Shown: positions 49,738 to 64,000, counted from the first letter of the stretch. The stretch: 64,000 nt of DNA from Tetrapyrgos nigripes (GCA_013368315.1 JAACJM010000014.1:496001-560000); one strand, 5' to 3'. Numbers and translations are program-made. Notes: generated by a model from the sequence alone, not told the origin.

Positions 49738-50183
49738 CGAGTGAAGCCATTTCATTGCTTGCTGCCCGACAGTGCTGAGTCGCAAGAGAGCCCTAACGCG
49801 AACCTGCGGCTCTTGAGAATAGCCACCTATCTGCATCACTTGCTGTACGATATAAGGGAATAATATAGTAACTGCGAACTTTTCGTTTTGGGCAAAGTAA
49901 TTGTGTACGTATGTGGCGGTGCTAAATTCCTTTCTCAAACCTCGTACTAAGGAAATTCGCTTGGACTTGTGGACAATCGGTCTATCAGAAAGTGTGCTGA
50001 AGATACGGGTGAAGCTACTCATTTCTATCTGTCTTTCCTTGGACTGGTTTTCAACCTGCGCAGACATGTCTCACTGTCAATACAAACGTCCATGCGAAAA
50101 AAAAAAAAAAAAAAAAAAAAAAAACCGTCAACTCATCTCTTTACCGGACAGTCCTGACTCCAGGTCATGAAAACGACAAGCAT
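49738..50183. other. intergenic with A28 run before array copy C
   Basis: No gene is seen. A run of 28 A occupies 50097–50124, immediately upstream of where the 5' end of array copy C should lie. It could be the tail of a retroposed insertion or a simple homopolymer. Confidence 0.5.
50097..50124 (+). repeat. A28 homopolymer
   Basis: Twenty-eight consecutive A directly visible. It is adjacent to the decayed 5' end of array copy C. Confidence 0.9.
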
Positions 50184-51676
50184 CTAAGGCACTATCTCTG
50201 AATAATTCAGTCATTGGTAGCATTTTCAACATCATCAGCTGTGGACAGAAGATTGTTGTGGGACTTGTAGCAGTTCTTTCATCGCTTCTTTTGGTTCTGG
50301 CGGTCTCTTCGAGGGGGTCGCAGAGTCCAATACATGCGGACAAGTGCACAGTCGATGATTTTGCGGAAGATCCGAGACTCAAGGTAAGCAATCGTATTCT
50401 ATTTGCTGAGCCATAGCTGAAATATATCCCGTCAGAAATACCAAACACCATCCGATTCTCCACTCTGCCCTAATTGGACTGAATCTCCAGATAGCGCCGC
50501 TTCCAGTCTCATTTCCTTTGATTTGTATCCTTCTGTCCCCCTCACATTCGCCGATTTATCATTCATGAAGAGACACTGAGTCACTCTGATGGGATCAGAG
50601 TGGATGTTATCGCTCGGTTCAATGATAGTCTTGAAGGAAGAGAGGAACTTCATCGTTCAAAAGCCTGTCTTTCTGCACGGAACTCTGAACAGGGCGTTAT
50701 GCTTTGGGTGCGTCATTTGCCTTCTGTCATCCGACAACAAAGTTTGGGTAGCTAAGCTTTTTTTCTGTACGCAGGCAGACCCAGAAGCGAGCTTTTCCCA
50801 TATTACATTCGACATTTCTGTCCATTCCCCTACCCGTCGAGCATTCCGCGATTTGGCGACCGATATCACCAACGGCGCTGTTTTGCACGATGTCCTGATG
50901 GATTTCGACTGGTTTTCCCACACAGAGTTTGATACTGTAAGGTTTAATGCTAGAGATGCACCTATTGACATTAAAGTGAGTTATCCCATAATCCTGACGA
51001 TTGCCAACCATTGACGATATTTTCTCTGTTCAGAACATGAACAGCAGGGAAATGTACTACCAATGCAGAAATTGATGTTGACTTTGTTGTACTTTATGAA
51101 ACCATTCAACTCGAGACAAGTAATGCGCCCTTGAATGCTACGATTTGGGCAATCGATGACTCGGGAAATGGCGGGAACACTATTTTACTCACAAACAGCG
51201 ACGGGTAGGTCATCGATCATCTTTATTGTTCGACGAGCTCCCTTTTTAAACATTCCTCTGACAGGCCAATTGACGCTTTAATCGCCATGTCATCCAACTC
51301 CACAGAAGCAATATTCCGCGCTTCGGTGCACACTACCAACGGCGACTTGAATGTCCAGTCTGGAATGACGGGCAGACATCTGCTCCTGCTCGAGGGGTCG
51401 ACATCGAATGCTCCTGGTTTCCTGGCTTTGCCTGAGCAATATGAAGGCACCTTCGATATCAGCAGCGAACTTGGTACGACGTCTTTGGTCTTCGATCCCG
51501 ACAAACGTGATAGTCATGGGCGGCAGAGAGCTGTGGATATGAAAGTTGACGAAACAGAACATAAGGCAGGGAAAATTTATTGGGGTGAAGAGCCTCCAAA
51601 CATGAACCAAGGAAGTATCAAGATGAGTACTACGCAGGAAGATGTGACTATTACTAGTTTTAGGGAATTTGAATGA
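50184..51676 (+). pseudogene. tandem-array membrane protein C, decayed
   Basis: The exon plan matches A and B (about 50184–50383, 50436–50707, 50775–50975, 51034–51204 and 51265–51676). The transmembrane helix (VVGLVAVLSSLLLVLAV), DDFAEDPRLK, CPNWTESP, SKACLSARNSEQGVMLW, VHTTNGDLNVQ and KIYWGEEPPN are all recognisable. Lesions: no in-frame ATG before the helix, with a TGA just upstream. Exon 2 is 272 nt instead of 294–300, losing the FFLTRG part and shifting frame. Exon 4 is 171 nt instead of 176, again shifting frame. Exons 3 and 5 remain open. The copy cannot produce the full protein. Confidence 0.75.
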
Positions 51677-51786
51677 CAATGTGAACAACTTTTGCGTAAT
51701 GGGCCACCGATGTGATAGAACAATAGCAAGATGAAGTGGAGAAGAATGCATCGTCCTTGCATGCAATTTAGCTCGGCAATACCAAT

Positions 51787-54549
51787 CTACCTCCTAGTCT
51801 TTCTTCTCTTATTCCGATTTGTTCTTTTTCTTTTCCCATCTAGCACGACATCCGCTTCCAAGCCTTGATGAACCCAATAGAGATCCCCATAATCCAATAG
51901 CAGTTCACTCCCGGCCTCAATTCGCTTTACTGAGTAGGAAGTCAATCAGTACTATGATGTATCACGCTGCATTGGACACTCACTAGTCACTACCGAAATC
52001 CGTCTCTCGCCATTTACTATGTAGTCTAGGAGGATTGCGTCATTACTTGTGCATGTACGGAAGCCAGTGACCCTTACGCCGCGTTTCGCAGTTTGGCTTA
52101 TTTGAGTGGTTCAAATAGCGAGTTTCATTGCCTACGCTTGCAGCATCGATGATGAGCTCGTGACCTGCTGTGATATTTTTCTTATCATGATTTGTTTCCA
52201 GTGAAAACATGTAGTTGAGATGACGATAAATGTTGACGGTTCTTCAATCGCTAGAGTGTCAATACTGAGGACTGAGAATCAAAGAGATTAGTGTGCGCAC
52301 TCTCGTGAGTTGATCATGGCATTGGTAGATCCATCATTCCGGAAAATTTCCCCCGTGTACTCTGTGAAACGTTTGTCAAGAGACATTGTGACCTCGAGCA
52401 AACGATCATTGCTACCTCCGATACAAGTATGCTTTTGAAGTTTAGCTTTCGTAAAAGCACCCAATCCATGTCTTGACGGCCTAATTTCAATGAGCTGCAG
52501 TTGACGAAGAAAAGAGGAAGGTATATCAGTGGTGCTTATGATGGTTATGATTGAAATCTCAATGTGGCACTCACAGGATAGTCGTGCCTCTGGATCATAG
52601 TGTTCTTACAATGTTTCCGACGTCTGTGTCTGCTGCTTCTTTGGAGGCGTTCTGGAGGATACATTTCGTGCATTGCTATTTGCCATCATGAAAAATAAAA
52701 GATGAGACTCAAAAGGCAAATAAGATATCGATGTACCTCTGTCAGAGCGTCAGTTTGGCATGCCATATGAAACCACTGGTAGTCCACAAACTCACCTAGC
52801 ATCACAGGTCATACAGACCTGAGGATCACATTCTCTGGAGAACTTCCGACATGTGCAGTTATCAGTACTACACCTATCCCTACAGGAACAGCCCTTCCAA
52901 CGTATGCCGCCTATCAACATTCATTCCGGTCGTTAAATATGGCCAACTGCAGCAAAAATTGGTACTTACACTTTTCAGAACACCGACAGCTACTGCTGCA
53001 AAACCCTCCAGCGAGGAAACACCTGCAAGAGGAGTCTCTACTGCAAGGTCCCTTGTGAGTACAAGGCTCGACAGCAACGCTCTTTCTTTCCGACTGGTTT
53101 GCCTCATCATCGACTGTTGATGTAACTTCAATGTCATCTTCAATGTCTTCATCTGGTAATAGAAGGGTCCGGTAGACAAATGTCTTGACATAGCAGTCAG
53201 CCAGAGACACAAGCTGACGAGGAAATGAGGCCAAACCTCCCAACACGGCTTCCTACAGAGGACTGCTAGTTTGCAAGACTTCTCATCCGGAGTTATCTCG
53301 AGAATAAGCTTCAAGAGATCCACGTCTTCATGGTCCCACGGTTGATGATCCTAGAGCATTCTCTTGTCAGTATTTCGTCTTCGTGAAAAAAGATGTTTGC
53401 TATGTACATCGTTGAACCCGCCTCCACTTTCGAAATATTCTCGCCTGAAGACACAGTCTGTTCCACAGTTCTCCGCCTCAGCCAAAATGGCAGTGCTGTG
53501 CACCTTGGCTTTGGTGACGGGCAATCCTGAGTAATCATGTTCTGAGAGGATGAGGATACAATCAGCACACAATGTCGGTTACACTTGAAGTAAAAAACGC
53601 CTTACCATGCACCTGGCAAGATTGTACCACACAGTTTAGGTTTCCACAGAATCTGCTGAAACCGTAGGAGATCACATCTTTCCACTTGTGAGCAGGTGCA
53701 GCAATGGCGAGATCTAGAACTGGCAGATTGGAGTTTTGTGCACCTGGCCATACAAGAGGATCTCTGCCAAATATCATGAATCGGCTTTTTGGATCAAAGG
53801 TCAATATATATTTACCTTTGAGAGTAAATCCACAACAGACCCCAATCATGTCTCGCGCGCATAGGTCTCTTGAACACCTGAGTCTCATCTATCTGCTGTA
53901 AAGAGAGATGCTGACGATATAACAATCTTCTTATTGCTTCCATTTCTACAGCCTCGCCTGCAGATCAACAATCAGTCACAAAATAGTACTGCTGAGAGAG
54001 ACAAAAACTACCATCAGGATCACGAAATTCTTCAGATTCCCAAACGGTACCCCGCTTAGCCGGCGGTTCCGAGTCGGTGCCCCGAATCAAGCCTAGGTAT
54101 TTTCGTATCGGAAATTCTGGATCGTCTGCGTGTGGTATAAAGTCGATCTCCTCCATTTTCCCGATCTCCAAGTCCCTCACACTTCTCAATGAAGGGGTGC
54201 ATGAGTAGTAACGTTGACTAGGCTGTTGCCGTTCAACAACGACAACCCCAGGGATGACAGTAGAAGTATAAACCTCATAGTCTCTGTAGGCAGAAACTTC
54301 GAGATAGTCGCCTTCATCAGTGGACTCTAACCGTGTCACTGTCCCAGGGATGGTGTCAATTCCTAATGAAAATGACTCTAGGACCGGACGGTAAGCTCCT
54401 GGAGACAGAGCATCCTTAGAAAGACCCTTGATCACAGCTTGGCATTCGTGTTTTTCCCATTCGAAGAACTCGTCGCAGACCTCTTTGATAACCCGAGTTG
54501 CCACGATAGCAGGGTTGGGAATGATGGTCTGTTCTTCTGCATATGACAT
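51787..54549 (-). CDS. E(z)/KMT6-type SET-domain histone methyltransferase, frame broken in places
   Basis: Exons 54012–54549, 53816–53957, 53606–53763, 53408–53541, 53237–53350, 52970–53183 and 52796–52910 join perfectly and carry the CXC pre-SET domain: CTHKGPCSRDSSCRCFLAGG, FCSSSCRCSEKC, GCSCRDRCSTDNCTC and RECDPQVCMTC. SET pieces follow: about 52575–52675 (CKNTMIQR), 52416–52494 (RPSRHGLGAFTK), 52301–52361 (EYTGEIF), 51984–52241 (NETRYLNHSNKPNC, LLDYIVNGERRI) and 51787–51929 (KRIEAGSELLLDYGD, basic tail). E(z) methylates H3K27 within PRC2 to silence genes. Two places do not keep frame: exon 8 (about 52600) and just after the NHS motif (about 52079, TTA stop at 52043–52045). It is either a pseudogene or a locus with sequence or splice irregularities. 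Confidence 0.72.
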
Positions 54550-54795
54550 GACACCCAGAGATCTAAGGAATGGATGAAAGCAGGATTCAAGATGAAAAGC
54601 GATAGATTTGTGACGGTGGTTAAGAAAAGAAGTTTACAGCATGTACAGCCACAAGTCTAATTGTATCGCCCTCTGTAAGTAGTAAAGTACCTTAAAGTAC
54701 CCAATTTGATGCTATCTAGGCGTAGGACTGTGTACCTATTTCTCGACCGCCAATGAGGAAATGAATGGGGGTGACCCGAACCCGAACTTTCCATG

Positions 54796-56582
54796 TTAGT
54801 AGACGAATCTGAAATCCAACCTCTTATTACCATCACGCTCCCTCGCCTCCTGGTCATTCTGGTAAGTAACCTTTTCCTCTGCAGACATCGCATTCCACTT
54901 CTTTTCTTTACGCTTATTCAGATAAACCAGAACCTGCCGTTGCACTGGGAAAGTCAGAAGGCTGAGCACAGATATTGCCAGACAAACAGCGTTTCCTTGT
55001 TTGTAGTACGGCGCATCGTACTTGCGATAAATCTGAGAGCCAATGAGAGATCCAATCTGGACAATAACATTGTAAGTCGCAGCCGTGATAGCCCGTTTCT
55101 TGACGTCAAAAGAGTTTTCGGATATCCAGGCGGAGACGATGGGGTGGAAATATGGATCTGAGAGCCAGGAAATCACTTTCATGCAAACGCCAAAGACAAA
55201 AAGAAATGCGTACATCCCACAACTAACGTGATTATGGAGAAGCGTCCCCATTCCCTTCCTCCGTCAGGGAGGGACACGAGGGCGATGAGAATGGGCATGA
55301 TCCAAAACTCGCCAAAAAAGCAGTGGAAGGCGCGCTCATTGAAGTATTCGCTGCTATATGCGAGCAGCAACATGGTAATGATTTGCAGGGCAGCAGAGGG
55401 AATTGTCAGTAAGTTAGAGTCGAAGGTTGAGAACCCGATTCGTTTGAGTGTGAGAGTGAGATACGCTTGAACAGGTGAAGCGGGGATATAGGCTATCAAC
55501 CCAATGAAATAAAGACCAAACATGGATGGGTCCTTCCAAGCCTCCTGAATGTCTTGCCAAGTTGCAGGCTCCCGTAAAGCGGTTAGGCCTTTGGCTGGGT
55601 CGTCGCGGAGGATGCGCTGTCGGTATGTTTAGATAAAGAGCTTGGCGAGGAGAAGCAGCTAAAGTGACGTACGTTGACCATGATGACCTCTTCCCGTTCA
55701 GTATACCATGGCTTTCGCCAGATGATACCCTCAGTCTTAGTCGGTGAGTGAGGAAGGTACAAGAACGACTAGCCATGAAACTCGATTAGTCCCAGACAGG
55801 GTGTAAGGACGTCAAGGCCAACTCACAACAAAAGCAATCAGGCAAGTCAGAATCCCCTCAATCAAGAACAACCAAAACCACCCGCTCTTTCCCAAGACTC
55901 CTCTCATTTCCAGAATGGCTGCGGCCAGGAGCGCGGAGACGACACGAGCAATATTTAACGTCGACCAGAAGGCAGCTAGACGAACGGATAGCTCCTTCGA
56001 AGTGTAGAAATAGGTCGCGAATAGGATTGCCCCAGGAATGAAGCCGCCCTCACAAACCCCGATTAAAGCACGCGTAACATAGAACGATGTTCGACTAGTC
56101 ATCCACGCCTGTGCCCAACTAACAGTACCCCATGCCATCATCATAGTCGGCAAGACATACTTGAACCCGAACCGTTTTGTAAGAAGCTGTACCGGAAATT
56201 CCGACGTTAAGAAACCCAACAGTTGGATAGTCGTGCCGTTGTTATAGTCGTCACTGGTAATGTTCAAGTCTTCAAGAAGATTATCGGAGAGGGCATTGGA
56301 TAGGTTTCCGCGGTCGAGCTGTAGACCGAAAAACATGATGCAGATCCAGGTGAGGAGGTAGAAGTCTGTTTTGCGTACAATCCTTTTTTCCTCTGCTGCT
56401 GTCCAGGTTGCTTTAGGGTCGTAACGATGCCGGCCTTCGTACGTCTTATGCGGTGCAAGAGCATCGGCAAGATTACTGCGGCCAACATGCTCGGTATTGG
56501 AGAGGAAAGAGAAAGAGTCGAGACCGCCTTTGTCGATTGAAGTCTTGCCCTGGACTACTCCGGCGTCAGATTGGTCCCCCAT
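54796..56582 (-). CDS. MFS transporter, Dal5/allantoate permease (ACS) family, 538 aa
   Basis: Exons 55827–56582, 55673–55768, 55214–55616 and 54796–55157 join in phase to 538 aa. The start is MGDQSDAG at 56582; the longer upstream frame begins with TTG. A hydrophilic N-terminus of about 85 residues precedes 12 predicted helices. The ACS-family marks are LDRGNLSNALSD in the first helix pair, GFLTSEFPVQLLTKRFGFKY, VCEGGFIPG, and ITLVVGYPYFHPIVSAWISE built across the last intron, then AATYNVIVQIGSLIGSQIYR and DAPYYKQGN. Relatives import allantoate, nicotinate, pantothenate or dipeptides with protons; the substrate here is unknown. The gene is complete. Confidence 0.9.
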
Positions 56583-57451
56583 TCCGTTGGTTGCCCAAAT
56601 CAAGAACTGGATGAGAATAGCTCATCTCCTGCGTATATCATACTATATGTATGGGTGGAGCTGAGAAAAACGACATTTGAGTGTGAATCGCGTCTTCGGT
56701 CACGTTGGATCCCGATAAATCATAGAGATAGAGGCGTACCTTGTCAGGGTCGTCATGAAAGCGGCACAACCACCGGTTGAAAGAGTTCGTGCCAGCATAG
56801 CAGGGGAAATTGCAAGAGATGGTCAAAACTCTCGGTGTCTGCCATCCCTAGGCATATCATAGTATCGGCGCTCAGTTGAGAAGTGTGATATGCACCACCT
56901 ACCGGACGCTACCCAGCGATATCCGTGTCAAGACGGAATTTGACCTTGAATGATTGACCTATGAGGCGGCAGCAAGACTTGGCAATGATGATTTGGGTTC
57001 AGTCATGGGGTCAATGGAAGCTGTCAACGAAAGGGCTCACGAGACAGTGAAATTGGTGCATTGCTACCTGGTGTAGCCTGTTGGACGTGGTCAGTTTTGT
57101 CTCGGGCGCAAGACAAAAACGATGGCATAAAAGGGAAAGAAAAGAGACGTGAGAAACTTTATCAATGTCCACAGTGAATATTCAGAATAAGGAACAGCAA
57201 AAAAGGTATCTGTATTCCTCAACCCGTCCATAAGGGAAGAAATTCCTAATAACTATTACAGAATCTACCACATAGTAGTACATTAATTTTTCAGCGTGTC
57301 CGTGTGCGTGGTATTTGGTTCGTTTGGTTCGTTATCAAAGTAAGAAAATATCTTGAAGGAAAAATCGGTTGCAACACAGAAGTCAAAACGTACGCATTCT
57401 TCCCTTCCGTCCTCTATAGCTGCAGTGACGTTTCAACACCTCTCTCATCTT
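56583..57451. other. intergenic between two leftward genes
   Basis: The promoter region of the MFS transporter and the 3' UTR of GFA1. No ORF with coding character was seen. Confidence 0.5.
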
Positions 57452-59966
<2,515 letters not shown>

Positions 59967-61367
59967 GATTTAACGTCGGCTAAGCTGCATCGATTTGTCC
60001 GTTAGGTATGCCTGAAGACAGCCAAGTATGCAAACACACCTTTGGATAGAAGAGAGAATGAGAGATTTGAGGAAGATGAAGAATAAGAGCAAGTGAAGAA
60101 GAAGAAGAAGATTTACTTTATACTGATGTGGTTGTACGTCAAACAAACAAAAGGATTTATGGCAAACACAGCCATCCACTATTTCTCCAATGTACCGCCA
60201 TCATCCAGCTCAAAGAATCTTCCATACATGTGTTTCACTTCACCGCTTTCTCGTTGATTTCTGCGCTGCAATATTTTGCTATCAATTACTTTCACCGCTC
60301 AGGTGCCTGCCAATTTACACGTCGGTCCATATTTGCCACCTCATCGCCATCCTAGGAGGAGGAGGAGGAGTCTATTACCCGGGCTGGGACCAAGAGCTAA
60401 AATTGTGGCCATGGCTTTAAGCGGACCCGGACACCCCTCTGCCTCTAAATTTGATGACCCTGTAAGCGATGAAGGCATATCGACGACAACATCGTCCTAT
60501 TTTCTGCGATTGCGCGGACTGCTTTCTTCCGGTTCTATTTACGGCGTTGTCTGGCCGCCTGTTGGCGTTGCAGTTCTGATCGACATCTGAGTCGCTGGCT
60601 TCATAGTCTTGATCAAGTTCTTTTGCTGAATGGACGCGTCTCTACAGAACCAAAGCCTCAAGGCGTCTCGAATCACAACCCTGCAAGACACATGAACAAA
60701 AACTGTGGAAGTTTTGAAAGGACCTTCTCCACAATCTGTCTTTGTATGTAATAATTTATCAGAAGATATCCTTGTACACCGGGCTAACTAACCAACGTTT
60801 GACCAACGTGGACACTGGGCGCTGTTGTGAAACCGAACTACCGTCTCCTGAACGTATAGGGTCTTGGACCGTTTTTGCTTACTGCTTAGGCTTGGATTTT
60901 ACCCGATGATGCGAGAATAGGAGAGAACGCGACGCGACGAGCAGTTCGTCGCCAGCAAACCCACGTGCCCTCTGAAATTTGAATGAACAATCTGCTGGCC
61001 CGCTTTTCATCTAGTACTACATATAGCCTGATATGTTGCTTTGTACCGATTTACCCAAACCTGCCTGTAATAGCGTAGTTCAGAAATTTCATGTGTCAAG
61101 TACGCCAAGTTCATTTTACTTTAGTATGTTTTCCGCGGATCCTTTGCAAGACGGGAAGAGAAAAGACCCCATTTGTTTAGAGTATCTACTCGCTTCCTGA
61201 CAAAATATGAGCGCTGTTCCGGTCCTGACGGCCAAACGTGGAACGACCTTTCACGCTGTTCTAAACTTTGTCAACGGACCGCGGCAAAAACTTCAGAGTC
61301 TTGTTCTGCTTCTACCAACTGCCTCAGGCTCTGCCATTGAACTGAGTAGACTCCACAAATAACCATC
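59967..61367. other. divergent intergenic region GFA1 / CAB2
   Basis: About 1.4 kb holding the promoters of both genes. It contains AAG/AGA-rich DNA near 60060–60115 in the GFA1 leader and a short GGA run at about 60355–60371. No coding ORF with family features was seen. Confidence 0.5.
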
Positions 61368-62702
61368 ATGACGAATGAACCGACATCGTTCTCTGCAGAG
61401 TCTTATTTTGCAACACAACCACCACCAGCGACTCTGGATCATGATATTGCGGGTGTCCGAAGTTTCGTCGCTCGTCAGCAGGCAGCAGGTAGAAAGGTTG
61501 TCCTAGTCACAGTGCGTTTTTATCTTTTCAAGCAGGCGTTTCTATCGGTCGTTAAGTTGACAAGTCCAATCATCTCTTATAGAGCGGTGGAACTACTGTA
61601 CCCTTGGAGCTCAACGTGTGAGAGCATCAGCATCACTTGTCGTGCACATACAAGCTCACATTCGCAATCGACCCCATAGCGTACGTTTCTTGGATAACTT
61701 CAGTGCGGGTGCGTTACACTTTGTACAAATATCTCCCTAATCGCGTCAGGCTGAAGCTTCTCCATTTACCTAGGAACTCGAGGAGCAACATCAGCAGAGT
61801 ACTTCCTCAAAGCCGGCTATGCAGTCCTCTTCATGCACAGACAGTTCAGTCTGCAACCCTTCAGTCGACACTATTCCCATTCTACGAATCCTTTCCTAGA
61901 CCTTTTGGACATCGATAAATCAACAACTTCGTCCTCACAAGATCCCCAGATAGGCGTCACTCCCGAAAAGCGTGCCCATTTATTGCAAGTCCTGACTGCG
62001 TACAAGCAAGTCCAGGCTGCAGGGACACTACATACACTTACATTCGTAACGGTCAACGATTATCTCTGGCTTCTTCGAGCCGTCAGTCAAGAATTGTCAG
62101 TGCTAAACAGGAAAGCGATGTATTATCTCGCAGCGGCTGTGAGCGATTTTTTCTTACCAAGGCAGAAAATGGTGAGTATTCTATGCGTCTTGTTTCTTCT
62201 AGCTTTCTAACTGGAGGATCCTTGATAATAGTCAGAACATAAAATCCAGTCGGGGAAGGGAAGTCTACACATTGAGATGGATCAAGTACCCAAGATTTTG
62301 AAGCCGATGGTAGACGAATGGACGAGGAATGGATATATCGTCTCATTCAAGGTACTATTTCTTTGCCATTCCTCTCATTGCGCAGACACTGATCTTCATC
62401 CTTACTTGTATCTTCAGCTCGAAACCGACCAAGCCCTCCTCATCCCCAAAGCTCGCGCCTCAATTGAACGTTACGGTCACCAAGTCGTCATCGGTAACGA
62501 CTTAAACCGGCGTAAATTTGAAGTCGTATTCGTTTCGCGGAAGAACCTTACTGGTGCTTCATCAGAAGGGCGGGATAATGGTTTCGAAGAGAATTGGCTA
62601 AGGATTGATTTGAGTACGGATCATGAGAAGGAGATTGAGGAAGATATAGTGAAGGAGTTGGTGAAGAGGCATGGGGATTGGACTTGTGTGGATTCCGAGT
62701 AA
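61368..62702 (+). CDS. CAB2: phosphopantothenate–cysteine ligase (coenzyme A synthesis)
   Basis: Exons 61368–61511, 61583–61617, 61680–61708, 61774–62171, 62232–62351 and 62418–62702 join in phase to 336 aa. The enzyme condenses 4'-phosphopantothenate with cysteine, the second step of CoA synthesis. Characteristic parts are [36 protein letters not shown] (spread over four short exons), GYAVLFMHRQFSL, YYLAAAVSDFFLP, HKIQSGKGSLHIEM, VPKILKPMVDEW and SFKLETDQALL. The eukaryotic PPCS insert between the two halves is present. Two exons are only 35 and 29 nt; they were placed because they restore the conserved nucleotide-binding loop. The gene looks complete. Confidence 0.94.
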
Positions 62703-64000
62703 GGGTGACTGGTCTTGAGGACTAGGTCGGCAAGATGCATGGAAAGGAAAAGAGAAGACATTGCTATACCGAAATGTAAAGACTAGAAAAAAAGACGTAC
62801 ACTGTAACGCCAACGCCCGTGTTGGCTTATTGCTTGCCGGTTGCTCGTAATATGATACCATCTAGTATTCGTATATTCAATTGCTCAATGAAATTGTATT
62901 GCTTGCAGCACCTACTACGTACATCTAGGTCTACAGAAGGTTACGGTACATACTACCACCACTAAGTCCACTTCCTCAACACAGCTCCCTCTGTATAATG
63001 CCATCCGAATGCAAACTGCCTCCGACCAATGTTTCCAATATCCTAGATGGAGTAAATGTCCGTTTACCCTGAAAGGAATGAAACGGCACTAGCTCACCTT
63101 ATTCTGAGAGGATACGCGTTTATGCACGTGAAATGAGTGCAAGCTGGTCATTGCCCTGTATAATGTCACTGTGAGCTTGTTAGCTACGTGCACTGGGGTA
63201 ATAGGAGAAAAACTAACTCACCTAAATACTTATTGCAACTTGCCCGGCTGTCTACACGCTATGATCAATAACTGCGTAGTTAAACATGAAGAGTCACACA
63301 CCTTGAACTGGCTCAAACCGGCTTGTTGTTCGTTGTTGGTAAATCTATATTGGAACTTGGAAAAGGGACGCGACGCCTTTGCGACGTGTCAGCGATGCAA
63401 AAGACGTGAATAGGCAAAGTCACGTACCCGCCTTGCCAGACTTCTTGTTCGTTATTCTTCGATGGGTTGGAAGCGCAAAGAGGGGGATAGGAAAGGAAGG
63501 AGGGGGGACAGGGGACAGGAAGAAACGAGGGAGGGAAACTTTGGGGATGTCGGTCGTTTTTTGGGGGCAGCTGTCACGTTGTGTGATATTGAACGGTTTT
63601 TTGGGGAAGGGGAAGCAGCGTCGAAGCCACCGGTGATAAGAAAGAAAAAATCCCTAAGTCCAAACCATCGACGTTGGAAGAGAAGTGAGATAAACGACAT
63701 GACGTCACCTCATTTCCAGATTGGGAAATTGCCGCAGATTACGCATATTTGCGCACAGCGGGTTTTCACTGGGCTGCACTTGTTTACAATGTTTACAAAT
63801 TGATATTCATCTACGCCTAAAAAACTAGACTAAGGTGTGTCGACCTCGATGAACCAGACTGTGGTAAAGGTAAAAAATATATGTACTGAATGCTTCGCAT
63901 GAGGGCTTCTTCCCACTAAAGATAGATGTCAGGGTGAAAAACCTTTGTTGTTCGTCTTGTTCGGCCATCCCGGACTTGGTTGAAAGGGAGGTACGTGCCC
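62703..64000. other. right-end intergenic, no gene recognised
   Basis: The 3' flank of CAB2, then 1.2 kb without supported coding sequence. A purine-rich tract (GGAAGGAGGGGGGACAGGGG, about 63494–63513) and a perfect TGACGTCA palindrome at 63700–63707 are visible. The ORFs at 63379–63803 are translations of the purine-rich tract and look fortuitous. Confidence 0.45.
63700..63707. promoter_or_regulatory. CRE-like palindrome TGACGTCA
   Basis: A perfect 8-bp ATF/CREB-type site in non-coding DNA near the right end. It could serve a gene beyond the window. A single 8-mer is weak evidence. Confidence 0.2.

Noticed and set aside
63379..63803. Lys/Arg/Gly-rich ORFs at the right end
   Set aside because: They translate a purine-rich low-complexity tract and lack splice or family support.

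Overview
The window looks like a chromosome segment of a mushroom-forming basidiomycete (Agaricomycetes). Coding regions are cut by many short GT–AG introns, mostly about 50–60 nt. Several protein families typical of agaric genomes are present (MYND finger, F-box/LRR, DUF6535, DUF6589-associated). Housekeeping proteins such as Bub3, Gfa1, phosphopantothenate–cysteine ligase and an Rrm4-type RNA carrier look fungal. Most exon structures below were rebuilt by hand from splice signals and reading-frame continuity.

Left part (1–28 kb): the 3' end of a Ser-rich gene; a broken MYND-finger gene; a strikingly degenerate MCM6 copy; a conserved gene of unknown function on the minus strand; a MEF2/Rlm1-type MADS-box transcription factor; about 6.4 kb without recognisable genes (including the MADS gene's upstream region); a five-exon gene of unknown function; an S9 peptidase pseudogene; intact BUB3; and a decayed F-box gene.

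Middle (28–37 kb): the N-terminal half of a DUF6589-associated gene, cut off next to a tandem pair of DUF6535 membrane-protein genes about 4.3 kb apart. A retroelement RNase H fragment lies between the two. The first DUF6535 copy carries a poly-T frameshift; the second is intact.

Right part (37–64 kb): an Rrm4-like endosomal mRNA-transport protein (three RRMs, three MLLE-like modules), a membrane GNAT acetyltransferase, a PP2C phosphatase, and a three-gene tandem array of single-pass membrane proteins with a beta-rich outer domain (copies A and B intact, C decayed). These are followed by an E(z)/KMT6-type SET-domain gene with frame problems, a Dal5-like MFS transporter, GFA1 (chitin precursor synthesis) and the coenzyme A pathway ligase CAB2.

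The genes do not form one pathway. The clearest theme is a mosaic of well-preserved core genes beside duplicated and decaying copies: MCM6, S9 peptidase, F-box, MYND and array copy C. No tRNA, rRNA or CRISPR array was recognised.
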